In this document: positions 50,535 to 58,825 of the stretch, piece by piece | How positions within the stretch are numbered: position 1 is the stretch's first letter | Layout: every line of letters starts with the position of its first letter | Assembly: GCF_900112675.1 (NCBI RefSeq) | Contig: NZ_FOMQ01000003.1 | Location: 310,001 to 374,000, forward strand | Origin: Paracidovorax konjaci | Lineage (GTDB): Bacteria > Pseudomonadota > Gammaproteobacteria > Burkholderiales > Burkholderiaceae_C | Direction of reading: 5' to 3' | DNA: 64,000 nt | Program-made: the position numbers and the translations under genes | Notes under the pieces: generated by a model | Database searches by the model: none | Seen by the model: the letters and a program-made list of their open reading frames with translations, nothing else | What the model was told of the DNA's origin: nothing

Positions 50535-51509
50535 TCAGCCCTCCCGGCGGGACACCAGCACGCCACTCAGCAGCTCCGGCAGCCGCTCCGCCTCCATGCG
50601 GAACCCGCAGGCCTGCGCATGCCCACCGCCGCCCATGCGCGTGGCGAGCACCGAGCAGTCGTAGCCACGCTGCGAACGCAGGCCGATCTTGATCTTTCCG
50701 TCCTTGCCCACGGCCCACATCAGCGCGAAGGTGCCGCTCTTTTGCGACAGCATTTCGCCCACGAGGCTGTGGAACGCGCCCGGCGCATTGACCATCAGGC
50801 CCTGCTCGCCGTCGAACACGAGCGGTTGCGCGCCGCCGGCCACATCGGCGGCGAGGTGGCGGAATTTCTCGTCCATGGCCTGTCCACGGGCCACGAAGGC
50901 CTGCGTGGCCTCGGGCGAGAAGCGCGCGATGCCGTCCCAGCGCGCGAAGTCGAAGGGCTCCATGTCGAGCGCCGCGACATAGCCCGCGGTATCGGGATAC
51001 TTCCACGCCCACAGGTCGCGGTCTTCGATGAAGCGCACGAGGTCGGGCAGCGGGGCATCGGGATGGAAGAAATCCCAGGCCAGCCGGGCACCCGACTTGT
51101 CCATATCGAAATGCACCACGCCGCAGCGGCAGGAAAAGCCCGTGAGCTGCTCGGCGGCACTCTTGTGGTGGTCCAGCATCACGAGGCGCGCGGCGCGATC
51201 GTCGATGGCGCGCAGCAGTTCGGGGGGGAAGGAGAAATCCAGCACGTAGACGTAGCGGCCTTCGAGCGGCGGCAGATCGTCCACGGACTGGGCCTGCCCG
51301 TGGGCCAGGCCCACGCACTCCACCTGCCCGCCGTAGTAGCGCCACGCGGCCAGCGCGGCGCCGAAACCGTCCGCGCAGCGGCCGTGGTAGAGCACCAGGG
51401 GCGATGGGTCGCCGGGCGAGGGGGCCATGAGCAGCGTATGGGGCAGGAGGCTGCGCGGAGGAAGGGACGCGGGCGCGGGGGCGTCGGTGGCGATGTTCTT
51501 CGTGGTCAT
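50535..51509 (-). CDS. DHH-family phosphoesterase
   Basis: About 324 residues. DHH superfamily pattern: VLYHGRCADGFGAALAAWRYYG, YVYVLDFSFPPELL, RLVMLDHHKSAAEQL (the DHH motif), and the DHHA1-like C-terminal glycine-rich motif ATRMGGGGHAQACGF. Members cleave phosphodiesters of oligonucleotides, cyclic dinucleotides or polyphosphate using manganese; the substrate here is unknown. The first 25 residues are weakly coding, so a start at an internal ATG (51428) is possible. Confidence 0.88.
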   Translation of the reverse strand: MTTKNIATDAPAPASLPPRSLLPHTLLMAPSPGDPSPLVLYHGRCADGFGAALAAWRYYGGQVECVGLAHGQAQSVDDLPPLEGRYVYVLDFSFPPELLRAIDDRAARLVMLDHHKSAAEQLTGFSCRCGVVHFDMDKSGARLAWDFFHPDAPLPDLVRFIEDRDLWAWKYPDTAGYVAALDMEPFDFARWDGIARFSPEATQAFVARGQAMDEKFRHLAADVAGGAQPLVFDGEQGLMVNAPGAFHSLVGEMLSQKSGTFALMWAVGKDGKIKIGLRSQRGYDCSVLATRMGGGGHAQACGFRMEAERLPELLSGVLVSRREG

Positions 51510-51634
51510 AGGTGCGCGATTGTCGGCCACGCGGCCGCCGGGGCTGGCGCCGGACGCGCAGGCGCGGAACAATGCGCGCTGCCCCGGCATCCGTCCAGCA
51601 CCCTCCCGCCGTCCTTCCGCCCCAGGAGCCCGCC

Positions 51635-52300
51635 ATGCCCCTCCCCCACACCGGCCGCCGCGCCCCGCGCCCTTTCCGGGCCGCCCCGACCGTGGCCGCG
51701 CTGGCCCTGGCGCTGGCCGGTTGCGCCGCGCAGGGCCCCCGGCCGGGCGCCGCCGCCTCCATGCCCGCCGATCCCGCGCAGCACGCGGCCGACCTGGATG
51801 CCTGCCAGCGCTATGCGCAGCAGATCGACGTGGTGATGGAAACGCTGGACGGCATGGTGACCGGAGCGCTGGTGCTGGCCTCGCTCGCCTGGTCGGCGGG
51901 CGGCAGCCGCGGCACCGTGGGCGGCTGGGCCGTGGCCGGCGGCGCGCTCGGGGCCACCCAGGGCCTGCAGCCGCTGGAACGCCGGCGCCGCGCGGTCGAG
52001 AACTGCATGCAGTCCCGCGGCCATGCAGCCGGGCCGTACGTCGCCGCTCCGGGCTACCCCGTGGCGCAGGCCATTGCGCTGCCCGCCGAGCCGCCCCCGC
52101 GCGCACCGGTGCCCAGCATCGCCGTCGGCACCGACACCTTCAGCGCCGAGCGGCTGGCGCGCGCGCAGTCGTGCAGCGTGCAGCCACGGGCGGCACTGGC
52201 GGCCAAGGGGCCGGGTTTCGAGACCTACACCGTGCCGTGCGACAGCGGGGATGCGCTGGCGATCCGCTGCGAATTCGGCAACTGCCGCGTGCTGCGCTGA
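51635..52300 (+). CDS. Lipoprotein with glycine-zipper-like segment
   Basis: 221 residues. Lipobox LALAGCAAQ (Cys about residue 29). Central segment GALVLASLAWSAGGSRGTVGGWAVAGGALGATQG is glycine-zipper-like and may insert in the outer membrane. C-terminal half contains three Cys (QSCSVQ, VPCDSGD, RCEFGNCRVL). AGGAG ribosome binding site present. Not assigned to a known function. Confidence 0.7.
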   Translation: MPLPHTGRRAPRPFRAAPTVAALALALAGCAAQGPRPGAAASMPADPAQHAADLDACQRYAQQIDVVMETLDGMVTGALVLASLAWSAGGSRGTVGGWAVAGGALGATQGLQPLERRRRAVENCMQSRGHAAGPYVAAPGYPVAQAIALPAEPPPRAPVPSIAVGTDTFSAERLARAQSCSVQPRAALAAKGPGFETYTVPCDSGDALAIRCEFGNCRVLR

Positions 52301-52339
52301 CCGCCTCCCGGGCCGCGCGCCCGGTATGCTGCGCGCCCG

Positions 52340-53143
52340 ATGATGACCACGCCCCCGCCCGACCGCCACCCGCCCCTGCCGATCCTCTGGCACGACGATG
52401 ACCTCGTCGCCGTCTACAAGCCCGCCGGCTGGCTGGTGCACCGCACGGGCCTGGACGCGGGCGAGACGCGCTTCGTGATGCAGGCGCTGCGCGACCAACT
52501 GGGCCGGCACGTGTACCCCGTGCACCGCCTCGACAAGGGCACCTGCGGGGTGCTCGTGATGGCGCTGCATGCGGATGCGGCGCGTGCGCTGTCGCAGGCT
52601 TTCGAGCACCACCGCGTGCGCAAGCGCTATCTCGCACTGGTGCGCGGGCATGCACCGGCCACCACCTGCGTGGACCACGCGCTGCGCCCGGACGATGCAC
52701 CGCCCGATGCGCCCGCGCAGCCGGCCCGCACCCTCCTGCGCTGCCTCGCTCGGCTGGAGCGGCCCGAGCCGAGCGATGCGCGGTTCGCCACCACGCGCGC
52801 GGCGCTGGTCGAGGCCTGGCCCGAGTCGGGGCGCAGGCACCAGATCCGCCGGCACCTCAAGCACATCGCCCACCCGATCCTGGGCGACGCCACCCACGGC
52901 AAGGGCCCGCTCAACCGCTGGTGGGCGGAGCGCCTGGGGCTGCAGCGGCTCTGGCTGCATGCCTGGCAGCTCGCGCTGCCGCACCCGGCCACGGGGCAGC
53001 CGCTGGTGCTGGAGAGCGGCCTGCACCATCCGGTGCTGGACGGCGCGCCCGTGCCCGCGGGGCACGGCATCGCGGACCTGGGCGACTGGCTGGAGCGCGT
53101 GCTGCCGATGGATTGGCAGCCCGGCCCCGGCCCGGCGAACTGA
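52340..53143 (+). CDS. truC: RluA-family pseudouridine synthase, tRNA U65 type
   Basis: 267 residues. LWHDDDLVAVYKPAGWLVHRTGLD, catalytic motif HRLDKGTCGVLVMALHADAA, KRYLALVRGH, GRRHQIRRHLKHIAHPILGDATHG. The overall pattern and lack of an S4 domain match TruC, which modifies uridine 65 in tRNA. Start ATG at 52340; a second ATG follows immediately. Confidence 0.88.
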   Translation: MMTTPPPDRHPPLPILWHDDDLVAVYKPAGWLVHRTGLDAGETRFVMQALRDQLGRHVYPVHRLDKGTCGVLVMALHADAARALSQAFEHHRVRKRYLALVRGHAPATTCVDHALRPDDAPPDAPAQPARTLLRCLARLERPEPSDARFATTRAALVEAWPESGRRHQIRRHLKHIAHPILGDATHGKGPLNRWWAERLGLQRLWLHAWQLALPHPATGQPLVLESGLHHPVLDGAPVPAGHGIADLGDWLERVLPMDWQPGPGPAN

Positions 53144-53382
53144 CACCCCACGCGCATCGGGCGGCCGGTCGATCCGCCCCACGCACACCGGTGGCCGGGC
53201 CGCATGGCCGTCGGCGGCGTCCTACCCACGGTCGCGCCCGGCGCCGCCGCGCCGTTCCGAGGTGCTGGCGCACAGTCGTCGCGTTTCATCCGACCCTACC
53301 CGCCCCGCCCCATGCCCCAGCCTCCCCGCCCCGCCACCTCCCCGTTGCTCCGGCCCAGCGCCACCGGCCATGGAGTCCCCGC

Positions 53383-53973
53383 ATGACGGAATGGTGGTCG
53401 GTGATCGCCAGCACGGTGGCGGGGGAGTTCTCCGACCTGCCCGACCTGGAGCAGGCAACGCGCATCGTCGTGCGACTGGGCATGGCGGGGCTGCTGGGCG
53501 GCCTGCTCGGCTGGGAGCGCGAGCAGCGCGGCAAGGCGGCCGGCGTGCGCACGCACATGCTGGTGTCGATGGGGGCGGCGCTGTTCGTGCTGGTGGCCGA
53601 GCAGGAAGGCATCTCGCCGGCCGACAACAGCCGCGTGCTGCAGGGCATCATCGCCGGCGTGGGTTTCCTGGGCGCGGGCACGATTTTGAAAAGCGATGGC
53701 GAGCACCAGATCCGGGGGCTGACCACGGCCGCCGGGATCTGGCTCACAGCGGCCATCGGTGTGGCCGCCGGCCTGGGCCGCGAGGCCACCGCGGTGCTCA
53801 GCACGGTGATGGCCCTGCTGGTGCTGGGCGCCGAGCCGATCGCGCAGCGGCTGCTGCACGGCCGCCGCGCAGCGGAGAAAGATCCCCGCAGCCGTCTGAA
53901 GAACGTGCGCTCTTCTTCCGAGCCGGGCACCGAAACCGGCTCCACCGGCGGCGGCCCGCCCCCGCTGTCCTGA
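53383..53973 (+). CDS. MgtC/SapB-family membrane protein
   Basis: 196 residues. MgtC signature: VVRLGMAGLLGGLLGWEREQRGKAAGVRTHMLVSMGAALFVLV, IIAGVGFLGAGTILK, QIRGLTTAAGIWLTAAIGVAAGLG. Four to five membrane helices, then a charged C-terminal tail of about 40 residues. MgtC proteins inhibit F-type ATP synthase in intracellular pathogens and help survival in low magnesium; shorter SapB-type members like this are of unclear function. 239 bp upstream hold no recognised riboswitch or other signal. Confidence 0.88.
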   Translation: MTEWWSVIASTVAGEFSDLPDLEQATRIVVRLGMAGLLGGLLGWEREQRGKAAGVRTHMLVSMGAALFVLVAEQEGISPADNSRVLQGIIAGVGFLGAGTILKSDGEHQIRGLTTAAGIWLTAAIGVAAGLGREATAVLSTVMALLVLGAEPIAQRLLHGRRAAEKDPRSRLKNVRSSSEPGTETGSTGGGPPPLS

Positions 53974-54004
53974 CCCGGGCGCGCCCCGCGGCAGGGCGGA
54001 CGGC

Positions 54005-54523
54005 TCAACGCCTGCGCGCGGGCTTGTCGGCGGTGAAATGCGGCCCCGCGCCGGTGTCTCCGAGCGTGTCGTCGGGGTTGCGCAGCGGGCAGGCCTTGAG
54101 CGACAGGCAGCCGCAGCCGATGCACCCATCGAGCTGGTCGCGCAGCCGCGCCAGCGTGGCGATGCGTTCGTCCAGCTCGTCCCGCCACGCGGCCGAGAGC
54201 CGCCGCCAGTCGGCCACGGTGGGCGTGCGGCCCTCGGGCAACGCACGCAGTGCCTCGGCGATGGTGGCAAGGGGCAGCCCCATGCGCTGGGCGATCTTGA
54301 TCACCGCCACGCGCCGCAGCACCGAGCGCGGGTAGCGCCGCTGGTTGCCGCCGCTGCGCACGCTGGCGATCAGGCCCTTCGATTCATAGAAATGGAGCGC
54401 CGACACCGCCAGCCCGCTGCGCGCGGCCACGTCGCCCACGGTGAGGTCGGGCGTGGCGGCGCGGGACGGACGGGCCGGCGGCTCACCGGTCGCGGGGCCC
54501 AGCCGGGCGGAACGAGGCGGCAT
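54005..54523 (-). CDS. soxR: Redox-sensing MerR-family regulator SoxR
   Basis: 172 residues. MerR helix-turn-helix [56 protein letters not shown] and the four-cysteine [2Fe-2S] motif [12 protein letters not shown] identical in spacing to E. coli SoxR. Oxidation by redox-cycling compounds activates transcription. A SoxR box lies at 54584-54603, upstream in the opposite direction. The N-terminus carries a 25-residue Pro/Ala extension before the HTH. Confidence 0.95.
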   Translation of the reverse strand: MPPRSARLGPATGEPPARPSRAATPDLTVGDVAARSGLAVSALHFYESKGLIASVRSGGNQRRYPRSVLRRVAVIKIAQRMGLPLATIAEALRALPEGRTPTVADWRRLSAAWRDELDERIATLARLRDQLDGCIGCGCLSLKACPLRNPDDTLGDTGAGPHFTADKPARRR

Positions 54524-54580
54524 GCAGTGGGGTCCTGAAAAGAAAACCGGCCCGGGAGAAAGGCCGGCCGAAAAAAGGGA

Positions 54581-54611
54581 TTGACCTCAAGTTTAGTTGA
54601 GGTTCGATACT
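54581..54611 (+). promoter_or_regulatory. SoxR box within a 19-bp-spaced promoter
   Basis: ACCTCAA-GTTTAG-TTGAGGT (54584-54603) matches the SoxR box. It lies between -35 TTGACC (54581-54586) and -10 GATACT (54606-54611), spacer 19 bp, the overlong spacing characteristic of SoxR-activated promoters. Direction is plus, away from soxR, toward the RidA-family gene. Confidence 0.88.
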
Positions 54612-54927
54612 GCGCAGCACGCGGTTGCCACCAGCCTGTTCCGCGCCTTCCGGGCACTGTCTGGCAAGTGCGGTGGCCGGCGCTCCGCCCCACGCCGCCG
54701 CGGTGCCCAGGCACCTGCGGCGTTTTCTCACCCAGGCCGGCCGGTGCGCCGGCCCCGTCCACGCCTTGCGAACCATGCTGTCCCTGTGTGTCCTGCGAGC
54801 CTATGGCGGCACGCCTTTTGCCGCGCCTTTTGCCGCGCCTTCCGCAACGCAGCCGCGCGCCACGGCGCTGCACGCGCCGCAGCGCGCGGCGGGCCGCCCC
54901 CGCCATTCCCATCCTTCCCTCACGTCC
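54612..54927 (+). other. Long untranslated leader between the SoxR promoter and the RidA-family start
   Basis: About 315 bp with no convincing gene. It contains a short direct repeat (CGCCTTTTGCCG twice, near 54810-54840). The frame of the downstream gene is open through it, with an ATG at 54775 that would add 51 residues (MLSLCVLRAYGGTPFAAPF...), but that extension has no resemblance to the family. Confidence 0.5.
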
Positions 54928-55383
54928 ATGACCACTGCCACGCCCTCGTCCGCCGCTCCTTCCGCCGCAGGTTCCGCCCTGTCCTTCATCAACCCTCCGG
55001 GGCTCTACGACCCCGCGCCCAACGGCTACTCCCACGTGGCGATCGTCGAGGGACCGGTGCGCACGGTCCATGTGGCCGGCCAGGGCGGCGAGGACGCCTC
55101 GGGCCGCCTGGCCGAGGGTTTTGCCGCACAGGTGCACCTGGCCATCGCCAATCTGCGCACGGCGCTGGCCGCCGCGGGCGCCACGCCGCACGACGTGGCC
55201 AAGCTCACGGTACTGGTGGTGGACCACACCGAAGAGCGGCTGCGCATCCTGGGCGGCGCGCTGCGCGCCTGCTGGGGCGACGGGGTGCCCATGCCCGCCT
55301 GCACGCTGATCCCCGTGCCGCGGCTGGCGCTCGACGGCATGCTCTTCGAGATCGACGCGACCGCGGTACTGCCCGTGCCCTGA
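54928..55383 (+). CDS. RidA/YjgF-family protein
   Basis: 151 residues. FINPPGLYDPAPNGYSHVAIVEGPVRTVHVAGQGGEDASGRLAEGFAAQVHLAIANLRTALAAAGATPHDVAKLTVLVVDHT and PACTLIPVPRLALDGMLFEIDATAVLPV match the Rid superfamily. The arginine that contacts the substrate carboxylate in true RidA (normally near VPxxRxEVxA) is not present here, so it is likely a RidA-paralogue rather than a 2-iminobutanoate deaminase. Its transcription may depend on the SoxR promoter upstream. Its stop codon lies inside the arm of a large inverted-repeat element. Confidence 0.85.
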   Translation: MTTATPSSAAPSAAGSALSFINPPGLYDPAPNGYSHVAIVEGPVRTVHVAGQGGEDASGRLAEGFAAQVHLAIANLRTALAAAGATPHDVAKLTVLVVDHTEERLRILGGALRACWGDGVPMPACTLIPVPRLALDGMLFEIDATAVLPVP

Positions 55384-55653
55384 GAACGTGTTCACGATCT
55401 CCCAGGGGTCGCGCAGTGGAGTGTGCGGGATGGGATGCAAGGCGCGGTGCGCCGCCAATAGCTCGGCTATTGGCAAGCGCCGCAACGCCGCAGACCGCCC
55501 GCACACTCCACTGCCCTTCGGGTTGGAGCGAAATCGGGCGATTGGACGCCCCGGCTGCTTGCATGGGCACAGGCCCATGCGGCGCATCCGAAGCATCCAC
55601 TCATCCCGATTGCGCTCCAACGCGACCCCTGCGAGATCGTGAACACGTTCTGA
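55381..55653. mobile_element. MITE-like inverted-repeat element with two internal hairpin arms
   Basis: Termini: GAACGTGTTCACGATCTC at 55384 and its inverted counterpart ending 55650, a 30-bp terminal inverted repeat with one mismatch (33 bp with two). Inside are two arms. Arm 1 (55413-55514) is closed by a perfect 17-bp stem starting GCAGTGGAGTGTGCGGG and has a tip hairpin GCCAATAGC-TCG-GCTATTGGC (55454-55474). Arm 2 (55522-55621) is closed by a 17-bp stem with one mismatch starting GTTGGAGCG and contains GCATGGGC-ACAG-GCCCATGC (55561-55580). No protein-coding frame. The whole can fold as a three-way junction in DNA or RNA. No target-site duplication was identified. Confidence 0.85.
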
Positions 55654-55725
55654 GCCGCGCCCGCATCCACTCCACCCCGCCCCGTCCCATCGACCCTCTT
55701 GTCCGCCGGCACGCCGGCCCGCTCC

Positions 55726-56955
55726 ATGGCATCCAGCACCCCCGCCCCCGCCCTCGCCCCCGATTCCCCGTCCTCCGCCGGCCTGTCCACCCCGGTGCTG
55801 CTGCTCATGGCCACGGCCTGCGGGCTGTGCGCCGGCGCGAACTACTTCAACCAGCCGCTGCTGCATTCGATCGCGGTGCAACTGGGCGTGGGCGAGGGCA
55901 CCGCGGCGCTCACGGTGACGATCGCGCAGGTGTCGTATGCCGCGGGCCTGCTGCTGCTGGTGCCGCTGGGTGACAAGCTGGAGCGGCGCCGGCTGGTGGT
56001 GGGCCTGATGGTGCTGGCGGCCTGCGGGCTTTTCCTGAGCGGGTTCGCCGGCAGCTTCGGCCTGCTGGCGGCGGGCACGCTGATGACGGGGCTGTTCTCC
56101 GTGGCGGCGCAGGTGCTGGTGCCGATGGCGGCCACGCTGGCCGCGCCGGGGCGCAGCGGGCGCGCGGTGGGCCTGGTGATGAGCGGCCTGCTGGTGGGCA
56201 TCCTCGCGGCCCGCAGCGTGGCCGGACTGCTCTCGGGCCTGGGTGGCTGGAGCCTGGTCTACCGCGTGGGCGGCGTCGCCATCCTGGCGGTGGCATTGGC
56301 GCTGTGGTTCGCGCTGCCCACGCTGCGCACGCCGAACCCGCCCAGCTACGCGCAGGTGCTGCGGTCGCTGGGCACGCTGGCGGCGCGGCACCCGCGGCTG
56401 CGCAGCCGGGCGCTGCTCGGCGGGCTCTCGTTCGGCTCGGTGAGCGTGCTTTTCTCGACCATGGCGCTGATGCTCGCGGGGCCCTCGCACCGGTTGGGCG
56501 ATGCGCAGATCGGGCTGGTGGGGCTGGCCGGCGTGGCCGGAGCCCTCATGGCCAACTGGGCCGGCCGGCTGGCGGATCAGGGGCTCGAGCAATGGACCAC
56601 CCGCGCCTCGGCAGGCCTGCTGCTCGCGAGCTGGGCGGCGCTGTGGCTGGGCGGCGCCAGCCTGCCATGGTTCCTGGCGGGCGTGCTGGCCATCGACCTG
56701 GCGCTGCAGGGCGTGCACATCAGCAACCAGAACGTGATCTACGCCCTGGCGCCCGAGGCGCGGTCGCGCCTCAACGCGGTGTACATGACCAGCTACTTCA
56801 CCGGTGCGGCGCTGGGCTCCGGCCTGGGCTCGGCGGCGTGGCAGCACGGCGGCTGGGGTGCCACCTGCACGGTGGGCATTGCCATCGCGGTGGCCAATGG
56901 CCTGGCGGCGCGGCACGACGCGCGCCTGGCGCGCCATGCCGCAGTGCAGCATTGA
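55726..56955 (+). CDS. MFS transporter (YnfM/sugar-efflux type)
   Basis: 409 residues, 12 predicted helices. Starts STPVLLLMATACGLCAGANYFNQPLLHSIAVQLGVGEGTAALTVTIAQVSYAAGLLLLVPLGDKLERRRLVV, with the MFS loop GDKLERRR. The GANYFNQPLL signature is typical of drug or metabolite exporters of the YnfM/NepI group. A TTG at 55699 is an alternative start. It lies downstream of a RidA-like gene and a SoxR promoter, with an inverted-repeat element in between, so SoxR control of an efflux pump is plausible. A dispersed repeat starts 3 bp after its stop. Confidence 0.88.
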   Translation: MASSTPAPALAPDSPSSAGLSTPVLLLMATACGLCAGANYFNQPLLHSIAVQLGVGEGTAALTVTIAQVSYAAGLLLLVPLGDKLERRRLVVGLMVLAACGLFLSGFAGSFGLLAAGTLMTGLFSVAAQVLVPMAATLAAPGRSGRAVGLVMSGLLVGILAARSVAGLLSGLGGWSLVYRVGGVAILAVALALWFALPTLRTPNPPSYAQVLRSLGTLAARHPRLRSRALLGGLSFGSVSVLFSTMALMLAGPSHRLGDAQIGLVGLAGVAGALMANWAGRLADQGLEQWTTRASAGLLLASWAALWLGGASLPWFLAGVLAIDLALQGVHISNQNVIYALAPEARSRLNAVYMTSYFTGAALGSGLGSAAWQHGGWGATCTVGIAIAVANGLAARHDARLARHAAVQH

Positions 56956-56957
56956 AT

Positions 56958-57015
56958 GCTATCAATTGCATAGCAAACAATTGAATGGATCCGGCGGCAT
57001 GGAGCCAAAAACACC
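56958..57015 (+). repeat. 58-bp dispersed repeat, copy C
   Basis: GCTAT-N7-ATAGC, then CAATTGAATGGATCCGG, CGGCATGGAGCC and AAAAACACC. It starts 3 bp after the MFS stop codon. It is closest to copy D inside the E1 gene. Confidence 0.87.
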
Positions 57016-57139
57016 GCGTATCAAGTGGCGGCGCGGTCCGACAGGCGCTGCCCGGCAGGCACCGGTGTAATGGGGCGTCCGGGCCCGCATGCCGCGCGGC
57101 CGGCCCCACCCCACCACCCACAGCGAGGAGGACCGCCCC

Positions 57140-57370
57140 ATGCACGAAGAATCAGCCACCATCCACGGCGAGGTGACCTACCGCGAGGGCGACGGCATGC
57201 CCATCCGCATCCCGGAGGGCCCCGTCGAACTCACGCACGCGGACGACAGCGTGACCCTGAGCTGGAAGGAGCACGGCGAGAACGCCGCCGGTCTCGCGGC
57301 CATTCCGCGCGACCAGTTCGAGCGCTACGCCAAGGAGGGCAAGATCGTGGTGCAGGGCGAACGCACCTGA
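57140..57370 (+). CDS. Small conserved-looking hypothetical protein, 76 aa
   Basis: MHEESATIHGEVTYREGDGM begins an acidic, beta-rich chain ending QFERYAKEGKIVVQGERT. A strong ribosome binding site (GAGGAGGA) lies 8 bp before the ATG, which supports real translation. No signal peptide or helix. Function unknown. Convergent with the rbgA-like gene. Confidence 0.7.
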   Translation: MHEESATIHGEVTYREGDGMPIRIPEGPVELTHADDSVTLSWKEHGENAAGLAAIPRDQFERYAKEGKIVVQGERT

Positions 57371-57420
57371 CCTCTGCCCGCCCCGAGCGGGCCCATCGGC
57401 CCCCAGCGGCAAGCCGGGGT

Positions 57421-58386
57421 CTAGGCGCCGTCCCGTTCGGAAGCCCCGGGCAGCGGCCGGCCCTTGCGGCGGGCCTCGCGTTCGGCCTTTTTCGCGGCCC
57501 GCTCCGCTTCCTGCACGTCGGCCGCGGCCCTCCAGGCCTCGAATTCCGGCGGCGTCTCCAGCGTGATGCGGCCCAGCACCGCGCCGCGGAAATCCGTCAG
57601 CACCAGTTCGGCCGCCTTCTGCAGGTTGGCCCGGCCACCCGACATCACCGCGCCGCGCTTGCGGGCGATCAGCGTCAGCAGCTCATCGTCATGCAGGGCG
57701 GAGATTGCGGCCGCATCCAGTCCCAGCCGGTAGCGCGCATCCAGGAGCGCCGCGTAGTGCCGCTGCAGGTAGGCCAGCAGCTCCAGCGCCACCTCTTCCT
57801 CGTCGTAGGCGTTCTTGCCCACGGCGCCGCTCGCGGCGAGCTTGTAGCCGCTCTCGGGCACCGTGATGCGGGGCCAGAGCATGCCGGGCGTATCCCACAG
57901 GTAGAAATCGTCGGCCAGCGTGATGCGCTGCTCCAGCTTGGTGATGCCGGCCTCGTCGCCCGTCTTGGCCTGCGTCTTGCCGGTGAGCGTGTTGATCAGC
58001 GTGGATTTGCCCACGTTCGGGATCCCGCAGATCAGCACCCGCATGGGCTTGGCCATGCCGCCGCGCTGGGGCGCGAGCTGGTGGCAGCCATCGATGAGCC
58101 GGCGCGCGGGCGCGGGCTCGGACGTATCGAGCGCGATGGCGCGCGTGTCGGGCCGCGCGTTGTACCAGGCCAGCCAGTCCGGCGTGCGCGCGGCATCGGC
58201 CGCATCCTGCTTGTTCAGCACCTTGAGCGTGGGCCGGTGGCCGGTCAGCTCCGACAGCAGCGGGTTGGCACTGGAGCCCGGCAGGCGCGCGTCGAGCAGC
58301 TCGATCACTACATCGATGTCCTTGATGCGCTCTCCGATCGCCTTGCGCGTGGAATGCATGTGACCGGGGAACCACTGGATGGCCAT
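57421..58386 (-). CDS. rbgA: Circularly permuted ribosome-biogenesis GTPase, YlqF/RbgA family
   Basis: 321 residues. Permuted G-motif order G4-G1-G3 is visible: VLNKQDAADAART (G4), LICGIPNVGKSTLINTLTG (G1) and LWDTPGMLWPRI (G3), with the N-terminal MAIQWFPGHMHSTRKAI typical of YlqF. Members assist late assembly of the large ribosomal subunit. The C-terminus is Lys/Arg/Glu rich. Confidence 0.92.
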   Translation of the reverse strand: MAIQWFPGHMHSTRKAIGERIKDIDVVIELLDARLPGSSANPLLSELTGHRPTLKVLNKQDAADAARTPDWLAWYNARPDTRAIALDTSEPAPARRLIDGCHQLAPQRGGMAKPMRVLICGIPNVGKSTLINTLTGKTQAKTGDEAGITKLEQRITLADDFYLWDTPGMLWPRITVPESGYKLAASGAVGKNAYDEEEVALELLAYLQRHYAALLDARYRLGLDAAAISALHDDELLTLIARKRGAVMSGGRANLQKAAELVLTDFRGAVLGRITLETPPEFEAWRAAADVQEAERAAKKAEREARRKGRPLPGASERDGA

Positions 58387-58564
58387 GGGAAGGGGGTTCT
58401 TTCTGCTGTGCGGGACGGGGCGGCGGAGGGCCGGGCCGGCGGCGGAGCGGATACGGGATCACCGCAGCCGCCGGCCGCGAGGGCGCAAGGATAATCGGCT
58501 TCCGGCGCGCCCCGCCGCCGAGCCCGCCGCCAGCCGCCCTCGCCTTCTCGCCACCCACGCCGCC

Positions 58565-58825
58565 ATGACCCGCCCTCCATCCCCGCCGCCATCGCCCCCG
58601 CCACTGTCCGCCGCCGAACGCAAGCGGGCCTCCGAGCTGCTGTTCAAGGGCGTGACCTGTGCGCTGATCGGCGCGGTGATCCTGCTCGCGCCCCACTATG
58701 CGCGCTCGCTGGGCGTGCGGGACCTGATGGCGCAGGCGTCCGTGGTGGGGTGGTTCGCGCTCGTGCTGGGCCTGGCCTTCATCGGGCGCTGGGGCTGGCA
58801 GCGCCGGCCGGGCGCTCCGCGGTGA
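58565..58825 (+). CDS. Small two-helix membrane protein, 86 aa
   Basis: N-terminal Pro/Ser segment, then two hydrophobic helices (LLFKGVTCALIGAVILLAPHY; ASVVGWFALVLGLAFIGRWGW). Ends RRPGAPR. Stop overlaps the next gene's GTG start (GTGA), so the two are coupled. No family recognised. Confidence 0.7.
   Translation: MTRPPSPPPSPPPLSAAERKRASELLFKGVTCALIGAVILLAPHYARSLGVRDLMAQASVVGWFALVLGLAFIGRWGWQRRPGAPR

Noticed and set aside
54625-54927. N-terminal extension of the RidA-like protein from a TTG at 54625 or ATG at 54775
   Set aside because: The added residues are low-complexity and unlike any Rid family member; the ATG at 54928 gives the normal length.
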